From Bradyrhizobium cenepequi (GTDB taxonomy: Bacteria > Pseudomonadota > Alphaproteobacteria > Rhizobiales > Xanthobacteraceae): DNA of 49,689 nucleotides. Position 1 is the first letter of the stretch, and each line of letters begins with the position of its first letter. Where the stretch lies: contig NZ_JAGKJI010000048.1 in NCBI RefSeq assembly GCF_020329485.1, forward strand, positions 1-49,689, read 5' to 3'. Below the pieces are notes generated by a model. The model made no database searches, was not told the origin of the DNA, and worked only from the letters and a program-made list of their open reading frames with translations. The position numbers and the translations under genes were made by a program. Below, one piece after another: positions 34,241-44,445 of this stretch.

Positions 34241-34405
34241 AGCCGCGCGTCACGATTCTTAAACAAAGTGTTGCAATCCCTATGGTGTGCTGCCGCACAC
34301 GTTCGCGCATATCGGACCCCTGTTTTTCAGCCCTTGTGGTTGCGCTCCAATTGAAGTTCTTCTAGGACGTTGCCAGATTCCCTGGATTTTGCCTTCGAGA
34401 TTGCC

Positions 34406-35395
34406 GTGACTCCGCCCCCCGCCGCAGCCGCCAGGCTGGACAGCGCCTTATTGCCATTGCCTGCAAAGAAATCTTCCTCCGGCAAGGTGCCCGCGCGCGC
34501 CGACCGGCCGTTGAGGGGCATCGCCCTGATCCTGCTCTCGACGGTTTTCCTGGGCACCTCTGACGTCACCTCGAAATATCTGTCGGCGACGCTGCCCTCG
34601 ATCGAGATCGCCTGGATCCGTTTCCTGGTGTTCACGCTGATCATGTCGCCGGCGATGCTGCCGGGCTCGCCGCTCTATGCGCTACGGACCGGCAGCGTTG
34701 GACTGCAATGCGTCCGCGGCGCCGCGCTCTTGGGTTCCTCGCTGTTCTTCATCTCCGGCCTGCGGTTCCTGCCGATCGCGGAAGCAGCCTCCACCAGCTT
34801 CGTGTCGCCCCTGTTCGTCACGGCGCTGTCGATCATTTTCTTGGACGAGAAGGTCGGGCTGCGCCGCTGGATCGCAACCGGCGTCGGCCTTTTCGGTGTC
34901 CTCATCATCCTGCGGCCGGGTACCAGCGCGTTCCATACCGCCGCCTTCTTCCCGCTGCTGTCGGCTTTTTGCTGGGCTTCGACCCTCGTCATGACGCGCA
35001 TGATCAGCGGCCGCGATGCCGCCATCACCACCATGACCTATTCCGCCATCGTCGGCTTTGCCATCCTGAGCCTGATGGTGCCGTTCGCCTGGGTCACGCC
35101 GACCTGGCAGGATATCCTGTTTGGCGTCGTGGTCGGCGTGGCCTCGACTGCTGGCCAGTGGATCGTGGTGCTGGCCTTCCGCTACGCCGATGCTTCGGTG
35201 CTGGCGCCGTTCTCCTACACGCAATTGCTGTGGGTCAGCATCCTGGGCTACCTCGTGTTCGGCGAAGTGCCCGACGCCTGGACCATCACGGGTGCCGCGT
35301 TCATCGTTGCCTCCGGCCTTTACACCGCCCATCGCGAGCGCGTCCGTCACTCGCAACTATTGACCGTACCCGGCGAGCCCTCGCCGAACGCGTGA
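34406..35395 (+). CDS. EamA-family (DMT superfamily) transporter
   Basis: About 329 residues with ten predicted membrane helices in two EamA repeats (roughly 40-170 and 185-315). Typical features include the first-helix segment ALILLSTVFLGTSDVTSKY and the repeat-end motif YLVFGEVPDAWTITGAAFIV. It exports or exchanges small metabolites across the inner membrane; the substrate is unknown. The start is uncertain: I chose the GTG at 34406, but a TTG at 34370 is in frame and would add 12 residues. Confidence 0.88.
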   Translation: MTPPPAAAARLDSALLPLPAKKSSSGKVPARADRPLRGIALILLSTVFLGTSDVTSKYLSATLPSIEIAWIRFLVFTLIMSPAMLPGSPLYALRTGSVGLQCVRGAALLGSSLFFISGLRFLPIAEAASTSFVSPLFVTALSIIFLDEKVGLRRWIATGVGLFGVLIILRPGTSAFHTAAFFPLLSAFCWASTLVMTRMISGRDAAITTMTYSAIVGFAILSLMVPFAWVTPTWQDILFGVVVGVASTAGQWIVVLAFRYADASVLAPFSYTQLLWVSILGYLVFGEVPDAWTITGAAFIVASGLYTAHRERVRHSQLLTVPGEPSPNA

Positions 35396-35409
35396 GCCGC
35401 TTGCATTCC

Positions 35410-35580
35410 GGTGATTGCGAGGAATCGCAGGGCGGGCAAAGCGACTTGTCCGCCGTAGCTCAACGAGCGAAGGCGGAAGCGTGCCCACCGTCCGACATTC
35501 CGCCCGTGGTGGTGGGCGCGCGGAGCCTGTCATCGGGCGCGCGTTCGCGCGACCCGTTGGCTTTGCCGACCCTACAAGGT
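35410..35580. repeat. Dispersed repeat (cccaccctac family), copy 1
   Basis: This gap after the EamA gene carries recognisable units (gccgtagctcaacgagcgaaggcggaag, regulated-looking gcgcgcgttcgcgcgac palindrome, and ggctttgccgaccctacaagg). It is a diverged relative of the gtagggtgggcaaagc elements at 37826 and 49325, in reverse orientation. No gene is seen here. Confidence 0.65.
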
Positions 35581-35587
35581 GGCGCCG

Positions 35588-36508
35588 TCAAAACACTGCT
35601 GGAACGTACATCTCCGGCGGAACTGGTCCGCGATGATAGTCGGGATTGCGGACGCGCGGCGGCAACGCGACCGGGATGTGCTGCACAGCCTGATACGGAA
35701 TCTGGCTGAGCAGATGCGAGATGCAGTTCAGCCGGGCGCGCTTCTTGTCCACGGCGTCCACGATCCACCAGGGCGAGTCCGGCAGGTGGGTGTGCTCCAG
35801 CATCGTCTCCTTGGCCTTGGTGTACTGCTCCCACCGCGACCGCGCCTCGACGTCCATCGGGCTCAGCTTCCACTGCTTCAGCGGATCCTGGATCCGCATC
35901 ATGAAGCGGAACTGCTGCTCGTCATCGGTGATCGAGAACCAGTACTTGATCAGGATGGTGCCGGAGCGGATCAGCATTCGCTCGAATTCCGGTACCGACT
36001 TGAAGAACTCCTGGTATTGCTCCTCGGTGCAAAAACCCATGACGCGTTCGACGCCGGCGCGGTTGTACCAGCTGCGGTCGAATAGCACGATCTCGCCGCC
36101 GGCAGGCAGGTGCGCGACATAGCGCTGGAAGTACCACTGCGTCCGCTCGCGCTCGCTCGGCGCCGGCAGCGCCGCGACGCGGCAGACGCGCGGGTTGAGG
36201 CGCTGGGTGATGCGCTTGATCACGCCGCCCTTGCCGGCGGAGTCGCGGCCCTCGAACAGGATCACGACCTTCTTCTTCTCGTGCTGCACCCAGTCCTGCA
36301 GCTTCACGAGCTCGCCCTGCAGCCGCAGCAGTTCCCGGAAATAGAGCCTGCGATCGAGCGCCGGCATGCCGCCGCGCGCGGCGTCGTCGAGATCGTCCAG
36401 CCGCGTGTCGTCAAGCTCGAGTTCAAGCTCCTCGTCGAGATTGTCGGCGATTTCCTGGTTGATGCGCTCGCGTAAGGTAGCTTCGTCGATGGGAGTGGAT
36501 GTGGTCAT
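35588..36508 (-). CDS. ppk2: Polyphosphate kinase 2
   Basis: 306 residues of the PPK2 family. Walker A is GRDSAGKGG (about 87-95), and the Walker B/lid region is LFDRSWYNRAGVE (about 142-154), both diagnostic. PPK2 transfers phosphate between polyphosphate and nucleotides, usually favouring synthesis of GTP or ATP from polyphosphate. The N-terminal 45 residues are very acidic (DEELELELDDTRLDDLDDA) and may regulate or mediate oligomerisation. I chose the ATG at 36508 over an upstream in-frame start at 36595. It is divergent from the FAH-family gene. Confidence 0.94.
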   Translation of the reverse strand: MTTSTPIDEATLRERINQEIADNLDEELELELDDTRLDDLDDAARGGMPALDRRLYFRELLRLQGELVKLQDWVQHEKKKVVILFEGRDSAGKGGVIKRITQRLNPRVCRVAALPAPSERERTQWYFQRYVAHLPAGGEIVLFDRSWYNRAGVERVMGFCTEEQYQEFFKSVPEFERMLIRSGTILIKYWFSITDDEQQFRFMMRIQDPLKQWKLSPMDVEARSRWEQYTKAKETMLEHTHLPDSPWWIVDAVDKKRARLNCISHLLSQIPYQAVQHIPVALPPRVRNPDYHRGPVPPEMYVPAVF

Positions 36509-36657
36509 GAAATGCGTCTCTCGGCTGCTCACAGACGGGTGTCGACCGGCGGAATTGACCGCGCTTCTGTGACATCGGCATGACGATGCTCTCACACCAG
36601 CGTTGCAGGCGTGCTAAGAAACTCCGTCAACAACGAAACGGATGGGAGACAGCCCAA

Positions 36658-37827
36658 ATGATCACGCTGACCGCAAACGATGTCCTGCCTGATGATGATA
36701 CAAGCGGCACGCTGGTCGGGCGCGTCTGGTTGCCGCAGCTTCAAGGTGCGACCGTGGTCGTGATCCGCGGCGACGGTGTGTTCGATGTGACCGCGCGCTA
36801 TCCGACGGTCAGCGCGCTGTGCGAGGAGGGTGATCCGGCGGCTGCGCTGCACGGCATCAAAGGCGAGCCGCTCGGCGATCTCGACAGCATCGTGGCCAAC
36901 ACGCCGCCGGACCGCCGCGATCCCACGAAACCGTGGTTGCTCGCGCCGCTCGATTTGCAGGTGCTGAAGGCCGCGGGCGTCACCTTCGCCATTTCGATGC
37001 TGGAGCGCGTGATCGAGGAGCGGGCGCGCGGCAATCCGGCTTCCGCCGAGGCCATTCGCAAAGAGGTGGTGCGGCTGGTCGGCGACGACCTGTCCAAGCT
37101 CAAGCCTGGATCAGAGGAGGCGATGCGGCTGAAGCAGGTGCTGATCGAGCAGCAGGCCTGGAGCCAGTATCTGGAGGTCGGCATCGGTCCCGACGCGGAA
37201 GTGTTCACCAAGGCGCCGGTATTGTCCTCGGTCGGCACCGGCATGGACGCCGGCCTGCATCCGAAATCGACCTGGAACAATCCGGAGCCGGAGGTCGTGC
37301 TCATCGTCTCGAGCCGTGGCAACATCGTGGGCGCCACGCTCGGCAACGACGTCAACCTGCGCGACTTCGAGGGACGCTCGGCGCTGCTGCTCTCCAAGGC
37401 GAAGGACAACAATGCCTCATGCGCCGTCGGCCCGTTGCTCCGCCTGTTCGACCGCAGTTTCTCGCTCGACCATGTGCGTAATATGGATGTCGGCCTGACG
37501 GTGAAAGGACAAGATGGTTTCGTTCTCGAGGGCCATTCGTCGATCAGCAAGATCAGCCGTGATCCGACCGACCTCGTGGCGCAGACCATCGGGCCGGTCC
37601 ATCAATACCCTGACGGCTTTGCCCTGTTCCTCGGCACCATGTTCGCACCCGTGAAAGACCGCGACGCCCCGGGCCAGGGCTTCACCCACAAGCGCGACGA
37701 CATCGTCACGATCGCCGCCCCCGAACTCGGCAAGCTCGTCAACCGCATGCGCCCAAGCGACGAATGCGAACCCTGGACGTTTGGAATCGCGGCATTGATG
37801 AAGAGCCTCGCCGTTCGTGGTTCGTAG
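36658..37827 (+). CDS. Fumarylacetoacetate hydrolase family protein (AraD1/GguC-like)
   Basis: 389 residues. The C-terminal two thirds show the FAH fold, with the metal-binding acidic residues in NNPEPEVVLIVSSRG (about residues 222-236) and NDVNLRDFEG (about 246-255). The N-terminal domain is short, unlike true fumarylacetoacetase. The length and overall pattern recall the AraD1/GguC group, which acts on 2-keto-3-deoxy sugar acids. That would fit the sugar-acid genes at 41.9-47 kb, but it is not adjacent to them. A gggag site precedes the ATG. The exact reaction is unproven. Confidence 0.85.
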   Translation: MITLTANDVLPDDDTSGTLVGRVWLPQLQGATVVVIRGDGVFDVTARYPTVSALCEEGDPAAALHGIKGEPLGDLDSIVANTPPDRRDPTKPWLLAPLDLQVLKAAGVTFAISMLERVIEERARGNPASAEAIRKEVVRLVGDDLSKLKPGSEEAMRLKQVLIEQQAWSQYLEVGIGPDAEVFTKAPVLSSVGTGMDAGLHPKSTWNNPEPEVVLIVSSRGNIVGATLGNDVNLRDFEGRSALLLSKAKDNNASCAVGPLLRLFDRSFSLDHVRNMDVGLTVKGQDGFVLEGHSSISKISRDPTDLVAQTIGPVHQYPDGFALFLGTMFAPVKDRDAPGQGFTHKRDDIVTIAAPELGKLVNRMRPSDECEPWTFGIAALMKSLAVRGS

Positions 37828-38042
37828 GGTGGGTTAGCGAAGCGTAACCCACCATTTGCGTGCCACAACCACCGCCATCATTCCGGGCGCCGCGGCAGCG
37901 GCGAGCCCGGAATCCATTCCCGCTACAAACCACCGCTGTCATTCCGTGGCGTCCGAAGGACGAGCCCGGAATCCATCGGGCGGCAAGCGCAAGTGGTGGA
38001 ATGGATTCCGGGCTCGATGCTTCGCATCGCCCCGGAATGACA
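37826..38042. repeat. Two palindromic repeat families in tandem
   Basis: gtagggtgggtta...taacccacc (37826-37855) is one hairpin repeat. It is followed by three units of the tcattccggg...cccggaat family (37879-38042), of which the last is inverted (tggattccgggctcg...ccccggaatgaca). Both families recur in Bradyrhizobium-type genomes. They may terminate the FAH-family transcript. Confidence 0.8.
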
Positions 38043-38059
38043 AGGTTGATTGTCGCGAC

Positions 38060-38560
38060 TTAAGTGCGACAAAACGACCCGACGGGCAAATCACCAAAAG
38101 TCTGTCCATCCCTCGCGCGAAAAATAAATCGCTTAACCCGTCGGGCAAATCAGCATTATGACTCCGCGCGTCTCACGGCGGATGAGGGGCGGCTCGCGAT
38201 CGTCACGAACGTTGCGGTGAGATGCGGTGGACGCGGGTGTTGCGACTGACGAGCGCGGCATCAGCGGACGGCGAAGTCGTGTGGTTCTGGCGCCCCGACG
38301 CTGGCGCTAAGTCTTGCAGAGATGATCTGCGAGTGACGGTGGCAAGAAAGCCCGGTCACCGGGAAGAGCACGAAGTAAGCCGTAAACCACTGCGCAGGGA
38401 AAGCCGGTGTTGCTCCGGTTGACCTGTGGTCCTACCCCCGTGCTTTTTGTTGCACGGGGCCCACGGGTGCAACCGGCACCCGGCTTTCCCTGCGCCCTCT
38501 ATCTTCCAGGAGGGTGAAACGAGACGTAAACCTCGGACGCAATGCGCCGCGAGAACGAAG
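38060..38560 (+). repeat. Large structured dispersed element, candidate structured RNA
   Basis: A roughly 0.5-kb element with strong secondary structure and no convincing gene. A 16-bp helix joins 38392-38407 (gcgcagggaaagccgg) to 38480-38495. Inside it are an 8-bp hairpin (ccccgtgc/gcacgggg, 38436-38459) and a cgggtgc/gcacccg hairpin (about 38464-38481). Upstream is cccggtcaccggg. From memory, very similar sequence recurs in Bradyrhizobium and Rhodopseudomonas genomes and is often annotated as short hypothetical proteins. Whether it is transcribed, mobile or regulatory is unknown to me. Confidence 0.6.
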
Positions 38561-38598
38561 ATTCACATCTGTCACCAACTCCATCGTCACGCCTGCGC

Positions 38599-38738
38599 TT
38601 CACCTCCCCTTGAAAAGGGGAGGTCGGTTTGCGCGTTTCACGCGCAAACCGGGTGGGGATCCTCTCTCCGCGAGCGCCTGTGTCCGTGGCTGACCCCCAC
38701 CCAACCTCCCCCTTTCAGGCCCTTTCAGGGGGAGGAGC
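38599..38738. repeat. Palindromic intergenic repeat (ctccccttt variant), copy 3
   Basis: A diverged relative of the elements at 8789 and 30446: terminal hairpins cacctccccttgaaaagggg and cctccccctttcagg...cagggggagg, with an inner gcgcgtttcacgcgc palindrome and gggtgggg/cccccaccc arms. It ends 7 bases before the stop codon of the Lrp-family gene. Confidence 0.75.
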
Positions 38739-38744
38739 GCAGAA

Positions 38745-39206
38745 TCACACCGGCAGCGCGATCGAGTATTTCACCTGGCTCAATGCAAAGCTCGACTCGA
38801 TCGAGGCGATGCCGTCCAGCCGCGTCAGCTTGTTCTTCAGGAAGGCTTCATAGGAGGAGAGATCGGCGGCGACGACGCGCAGGAGATAATCGCGGTTGCC
38901 CGTCATCAGATAGCATTCCAGGACCTCATCCCATTTCGAGATCGCGCGCGCGAAGCGGTTGAGGTCTTCCTCCTTCTGCCGCGCCAGCTTGATCGAGATG
39001 AAGACGCTGACATGCAGACCCAGCGCCTTCTGATCGACGGTCGCGATGTAGCGCGTGATCACGCCGCGCTCCTCGAGCAGCTTCACGCGGCGGTGACAGG
39101 GCGAGACCGACAGGCCGACCTTGTCGGCCAGTTCCTGCATGGTCATGCGGCTGTCGGTCTGCAGCAGGCTGAGGATCTTGCGGTCGATGGCGTCTAGCGC
39201 TGGCAT
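38745..39206 (-). CDS. Lrp/AsnC-family transcriptional regulator
   Basis: 153 residues, the usual length. An AsnC-type helix-turn-helix covers about residues 4-60 (MTMQELADKVGLSVSPCHRR contains the recognition helix), and a RAM ligand-binding/oligomerisation domain covers about 68-145 (ECYLMTGNRDYLLRVV). The ATG at 39206 gives the standard N-terminus. It is divergent from the E1 dehydrogenase gene, with a palindrome in the gap, so it most likely senses an amino acid or 2-oxoacid and controls that gene. The arrangement resembles mdeR/mdeB of Pseudomonas. Confidence 0.93.
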   Translation of the reverse strand: MPALDAIDRKILSLLQTDSRMTMQELADKVGLSVSPCHRRVKLLEERGVITRYIATVDQKALGLHVSVFISIKLARQKEEDLNRFARAISKWDEVLECYLMTGNRDYLLRVVAADLSSYEAFLKNKLTRLDGIASIESSFALSQVKYSIALPV

Positions 39207-39232
39207 TGGGATGAACTCACAGTCTGGAAGCA

Positions 39233-39256
39233 GGATGTGGGAATTTATCCCAATCC
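39233..39256. promoter_or_regulatory. Candidate Lrp-type operator
   Basis: tgggaatttatccca is a perfect 5-bp inverted repeat around an AT-rich centre, extended to ggatgtggga...tcccaatcc with one unpaired base. It lies in the 138-base gap between the divergent lrp-type and E1 genes, where an Lrp dimer would be expected to bind. Confidence 0.55.
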
Positions 39257-39344
39257 TGGACGGTATGTCGCAAGGATTTGAGATTTTTGCCGATGGCAGC
39301 CCCGCTAAAATCGGCGCATATTGAATTGAGCCCGGAGCATGGCC

Positions 39345-41711
39345 ATGGGAATCGAGCCTCAACGCCTGGAGCTGTTGTCGGCCTTGGCGCGGAAAGTGCT
39401 CTGGCTGTCGTCTTGGACGATCCATCACGCCAACCATATCCGCCTCAACGCGGATGGGCTGAAGGTCGGCGGCCACCAGGCCTCGTCAGCCTCGCTCGCC
39501 AACATCATGTCGGCGCTCTATTTCTCGGTGCTGCGCCCGCAGGATCGCGTCGCGGTGAAGCCGCATGCGAGCCCGGTGTTCCATGCGATCCAGTATCTGT
39601 TCGGGCATCAGACCCGCGAGAAGCTGGAGAATTTCCGCGGCTACAGGGGCGCGCAATCCTATCCGTCGCGCACAAAGGACGCCGACGACGTCGATTTCTC
39701 GACCGGCTCGGTCGGGCTCGGCGTGGCGCAGACGCTGTTCGCCTCGCTGGTGCAGGACTACGTCAAATCGCATGGCTGGATGAAGGACCGTCCCGAGGGA
39801 CGCATGATCGCGCTGGTCGGCGACGCCGAGATGGACGAAGGCAATATCTTCGAGGCGCTGCTGGAGGGCTGGAAGCACGGCCTGCGCAACACCTGGTGGG
39901 TGGTCGACTATAACAGGCAGTCGCTCGATGCCGTCGTGCGCGAAGGATTGTGGGCCAAGTTCGAAACCATGTTCCGCAATTTCGGCTGGGACGTGGTGAT
40001 CGTCAAATACGGCAAGCTGATGCTCGAGGCCTTCGCCGAGCCGGGCGGGGAAGCATTGAAGCGCTGGATCGACAACTGCCCGAACCAGATGTATGCCGCA
40101 CTCTGTTTCCAGGGCGGCGCCGCGTTCCGCAAGCATCTGCAGGACGACATCGGGGACCAGGGGCCGGTGTCGGCCCTGATCGACCGCCGCAGCGACGAGG
40201 AGCTGCTGGCGCTGATGTCCAATCTCGGCGGCCATGACATGGCGAGCATGATCGAGGCGTTCGAGGCGATCGACCATGATCGCCCGGTCTGCTTCATCGC
40301 CTACACCATCAAGGGCGTCGGGCTGCCGTTTCAGGGCCACAAGGACAACCACGCCGGGTTGATGACGGTCGCGCAGATGGAGAAATGGCGCGCCAGCCAG
40401 AACATCCGGCCGGGCCACGAGTGGGAGAAGTTCGAGGGCCTGTCGCAGGATCCCGCCGAGCTCAAAGCGTTCCTCACTGAGGCGCCCTTCAACCGCGAGG
40501 GACGGCGCCGGCTGGATGCGCCCGCGATCGAGGTGCCGTCGCAGCTTGCCTTCAAACCGACATCGCAGATGTCGACGCAGCAGGGTTTTGGCCTCGTGCT
40601 GAACGAGGTCGCCCGCGGTGACAGCGAGCTCGCCGCGCGGATCGTCACCGTGTCGCCCGACGTCACCGTATCGACCAATCTCGGCGCCTGGGTCAACCGC
40701 CGCGGCCTGTTCGCGAAGGCCGAGAACCACGATCTGTTCCGGCAGGAGAAGATCCCATCCGCCTACACCTGGGAATATTCGCCGAAGGGGCAGCATTTCG
40801 AGCTCGGCATCGCCGAGATGAACCTGTTCATCCTGCTCTCGGCGCTCGGGCTGTCGCACCAGATCAATGGCGAACGGCTGCTGCCGGTTGGCACGCTCTA
40901 CGATCCCTTCATCGAGCGCGGCCTCGATGCGTTGAACTATGCCTGCTATCAGGATGCGCGCTTCATGGTGGCGGCGACGCCATCAGGTGTGACGCTGGCG
41001 CCCGAAGGTGGCGCGCATCAGTCGATCAAGACGCCGCTGATCGGCATCGGTCAGGATGGGCTTGCCGCATTCGAGCCGGCCTTCGTCGATGAGCTCGCTG
41101 TCATCATGGCGTTCGGTTTCCAGCACATGCAGCGCGAGAGCGCAGGCGGCGGCTCGGTTTACTTGCGGCTATCGACCCGCACCATCGAGCAGCCGCAGCG
41201 GATCATGACGGGCGAGCTGCAGCGCGACATCACCGACGGCGCCTATTGGCTGCGGCGGCCGGGGCCGAACTGCGATATCGTGGTCGCCTACACCGGCGCG
41301 GTCGCGCCGGAGGCGATAGAGGCGGTTGGCTTCATCGGCGAGAGCCATCGCGATGTCGGCCTGCTCGCGATCACCTCCGCCGACCGGCTCCATGCAGGAT
41401 GGACCGCTGCACGGAATTTGCGCCGCGACCGGCGCGGCGTGCAGCATCTCAGCCATGTCGAAAAGCTGCTCTCGGCCCTGCACCGCGACTGCGGTCTCGT
41501 CACCGTGCTCGACGGCCATCCGGCCTCGCTCGGCTGGCTCGGCAGCGTGCGCGGACATCGCGTCGAGGCGCTGGGCGTGGAGCATTTCGGCCAGACCGGC
41601 TCGATCGGCGAGCTCTACCGTCACCACGGCATCGACGCCAACGCCATCATCGACGCCGCCGAAGCGGTTACCGTCGGCGCCCCCGTGCGGCACCGCAAAA
41701 TGGCGGTGTGA
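39345..41711 (+). CDS. Thiamine-diphosphate 2-oxoacid dehydrogenase E1 (AceE/MdeB-like)
   Basis: 788 residues, somewhat shorter than AceE (about 890), with the homodimeric E1/transketolase architecture. The thiamine-diphosphate motif is GDAEMDEGN...NRQSLD (about residues 159-194). A pyrimidine-binding domain covers about 410-600 (HFELGIAEMNLF), and a transketolase C-terminal domain ends the protein. It would decarboxylate pyruvate or 2-oxobutyrate and pass the acyl group to an E2, but no E2 or E3 is encoded nearby. The divergent Lrp-type regulator suggests 2-oxobutyrate from methionine or threonine breakdown (as MdeB). I chose the ATG at 39345, 7 bases after ggag. Confidence 0.9.
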   Translation: MGIEPQRLELLSALARKVLWLSSWTIHHANHIRLNADGLKVGGHQASSASLANIMSALYFSVLRPQDRVAVKPHASPVFHAIQYLFGHQTREKLENFRGYRGAQSYPSRTKDADDVDFSTGSVGLGVAQTLFASLVQDYVKSHGWMKDRPEGRMIALVGDAEMDEGNIFEALLEGWKHGLRNTWWVVDYNRQSLDAVVREGLWAKFETMFRNFGWDVVIVKYGKLMLEAFAEPGGEALKRWIDNCPNQMYAALCFQGGAAFRKHLQDDIGDQGPVSALIDRRSDEELLALMSNLGGHDMASMIEAFEAIDHDRPVCFIAYTIKGVGLPFQGHKDNHAGLMTVAQMEKWRASQNIRPGHEWEKFEGLSQDPAELKAFLTEAPFNREGRRRLDAPAIEVPSQLAFKPTSQMSTQQGFGLVLNEVARGDSELAARIVTVSPDVTVSTNLGAWVNRRGLFAKAENHDLFRQEKIPSAYTWEYSPKGQHFELGIAEMNLFILLSALGLSHQINGERLLPVGTLYDPFIERGLDALNYACYQDARFMVAATPSGVTLAPEGGAHQSIKTPLIGIGQDGLAAFEPAFVDELAVIMAFGFQHMQRESAGGGSVYLRLSTRTIEQPQRIMTGELQRDITDGAYWLRRPGPNCDIVVAYTGAVAPEAIEAVGFIGESHRDVGLLAITSADRLHAGWTAARNLRRDRRGVQHLSHVEKLLSALHRDCGLVTVLDGHPASLGWLGSVRGHRVEALGVEHFGQTGSIGELYRHHGIDANAIIDAAEAVTVGAPVRHRKMAV

Positions 41712-41903
41712 GGCAGGAGGACGAAGAGGGGAGGGAGCGACAGCGAGCCGTCTTGCCACCATCGCGAGGCTGATCTTATATCCGGTATTCGCCGCATCGC
41801 GGCGCACCGCATATGGCGGGTTCAACTGATCAAGCTTTCGTGCAAGGATGCCTGCCGAACGCTTCCATTCTGTTCTCCATACGCCCCGCACAAGAGGTTT
41901 CCG

Positions 41904-43334
41904 ATGGTCAACCGCCTGCAATTCTATATCGACGGCGCCTGGGTCGATCCCGTCGTCAAGAAGTCCACCCCCGTCATCAATCCGGCAACCGAAGAGGCGA
42001 TGTATGAAGTGGCGCTCGGCTCCAAGGCCGACGTCGACAAGGCGGTAGCCGCGGCAAAGCGCGCCTTTGAGACCTATTCGCAAACCAGCCGCGAGGAGCG
42101 CGTCGCGCTCTTGACCAAGATCGTCGAGGTCTACAAGGGCCGGATGAAGGAAATCGGCGCCGCCGTCTCCGACGAGATGGGCGCGCCATTGCCGATGGCG
42201 GAGAAGCTGCAGGCCGGCGCCGGCCTCGGCCATCTCATGAACACCTTAGAAGTGCTCAAGAAGTACGAGTTCGAAGAGACCATGGGCACTGCCGTGATCG
42301 TGCGCGAGCCGGTCGGCGTCATCGGCATGATCACGCCTTGGAACTGGCCGCTGAACCAGATCGCCTGCAAGGTCGCGCCGGCGCTCGCGGCGGGCTGCAC
42401 CATGATCCTGAAGCCGTCCGAGTTCACGCCGACCTCGGCGCTGATCTTCGCCGAGGTCCTCGATGAAGCAGGCGTGCCGAAGGGCGTGTTCAACCTGATC
42501 AACGGCCTCGGCCCCGAAGTCGGCGCCGCCATGAGCGAGCATCCGGATATCGACATGATCTCGTTCACCGGCTCGACGCGCGCCGGCGTCGATGTCGCCA
42601 AGCGTGCCGCACCGACCGTGAAGCGCGTCAGCCAGGAACTCGGCGGCAAGTCGCCGAACGTCATCCTCGACGACGCCGACCTCGCGAAGGCGGTGACCGG
42701 TGGCGTCATGCACATGTTCAACAACTCCGGCCAGTCCTGCAACGCGCCGTCACGGATGATCGTGCCACTGTCGAAGATGAAGGAAGTGGCCGCGATCGCC
42801 AAGGGCGTCGCCGACAAGACCAAGGCCGGCGATCCCCGCGCCGACGGCACCACCATCGGCCCGGTCGTCAACCGCGGCCAGTGGGACAAGATCCAGGCGC
42901 TGATCAAGAAGGGCATCGACGAAGGCGCCACGCTTGTTGCCGGTGGTCCCGGCCTGCCCGAGGGCGTCAACAAGGGCTTCTATGTCCGCCCGACCATCTT
43001 CGCCGACGTCACAAACGAGATGACGATCGCCCGCGAGGAAATCTTCGGCCCGGTGCTGACCATCATCGGCGCCAAGGACGAGGAAGACGCGGTGCGCATC
43101 GCCAACGACACGCCTTATGGTCTCGCGGGCTACGTCTCCGCGGGCACTGTGGAGCGCGCGCGCAAGGTCGGCCGGCAAATCCGAGCCGGCAACGTCAACC
43201 TGCAGGGCGTGCCGAACGAACGCACCGCGCCGTTCGGCGGCTACAAGCAGTCCGGCAACGGCCGCGAATGGGGCAAATTCGGCCTGGAAGAATATCTCGA
43301 GGTGAAGGCCGTCGCCGGCTTCAATGCGGCGTAA
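41904..43334 (+). CDS. NAD(P)-dependent aldehyde dehydrogenase
   Basis: 476 residues, full length for the family. The catalytic Cys is Cys279 (NNSGQSCNAPSRM), the general-base Glu is Glu245 (QELGGKSP), and Asn147 lies in TPWNWPLNQ. It oxidises an aldehyde to the acid in the cytoplasm. In the context of the lactonase, uronate dehydrogenase and dehydratase genes downstream it could oxidise 2-oxoglutarate semialdehyde or a sugar aldehyde, but this is inference, as the gene is separated by a convergent gene. A gaggttt site precedes the ATG. Confidence 0.93.
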   Translation: MVNRLQFYIDGAWVDPVVKKSTPVINPATEEAMYEVALGSKADVDKAVAAAKRAFETYSQTSREERVALLTKIVEVYKGRMKEIGAAVSDEMGAPLPMAEKLQAGAGLGHLMNTLEVLKKYEFEETMGTAVIVREPVGVIGMITPWNWPLNQIACKVAPALAAGCTMILKPSEFTPTSALIFAEVLDEAGVPKGVFNLINGLGPEVGAAMSEHPDIDMISFTGSTRAGVDVAKRAAPTVKRVSQELGGKSPNVILDDADLAKAVTGGVMHMFNNSGQSCNAPSRMIVPLSKMKEVAAIAKGVADKTKAGDPRADGTTIGPVVNRGQWDKIQALIKKGIDEGATLVAGGPGLPEGVNKGFYVRPTIFADVTNEMTIAREEIFGPVLTIIGAKDEEDAVRIANDTPYGLAGYVSAGTVERARKVGRQIRAGNVNLQGVPNERTAPFGGYKQSGNGREWGKFGLEEYLEVKAVAGFNAA

Positions 43335-43355
43335 GCCTTTCACGACAAGATTGCG

Positions 43356-43384
43356 GCGCCGGGATGGGCCCTCCGTCCCGGCGC
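43356..43384. terminator. Bidirectional terminator-like hairpin
   Basis: A perfect 9-bp stem (gcgccggga/tcccggcgc) with an 11-base loop in the 57-base gap between the convergent aldehyde dehydrogenase and lactonase genes. The 3' flank on the plus strand is ggtgtttct, so a short T-run is present. Confidence 0.6.
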
Positions 43385-43391
43385 GGTGTTT

Positions 43392-44354
<963 letters not shown>

Positions 44355-44445
44355 TTGCTGTTCTCGTTGTGATGTTTCCTCGCGCCTCATTTTGCTATCA
44401 TTGTCAGACAGCGACCGCAAATCGGCTGAAACAATGAGGGAAGAA

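Noticed and set aside
38370..38440. Resemblance to a cobalamin riboswitch (ccactg and agggaaagccggtg motifs)
   Set aside because: The motifs are in the wrong order for a B12 riboswitch, the B12 box is missing, and no B12-related gene follows on this strand.
38426..38962. Open frames across the structured element, one running into the Lrp gene
   Set aside because: They lie in repeat sequence, have low-complexity basic composition and no ribosome-binding site; the Lrp gene on the opposite strand is clear.
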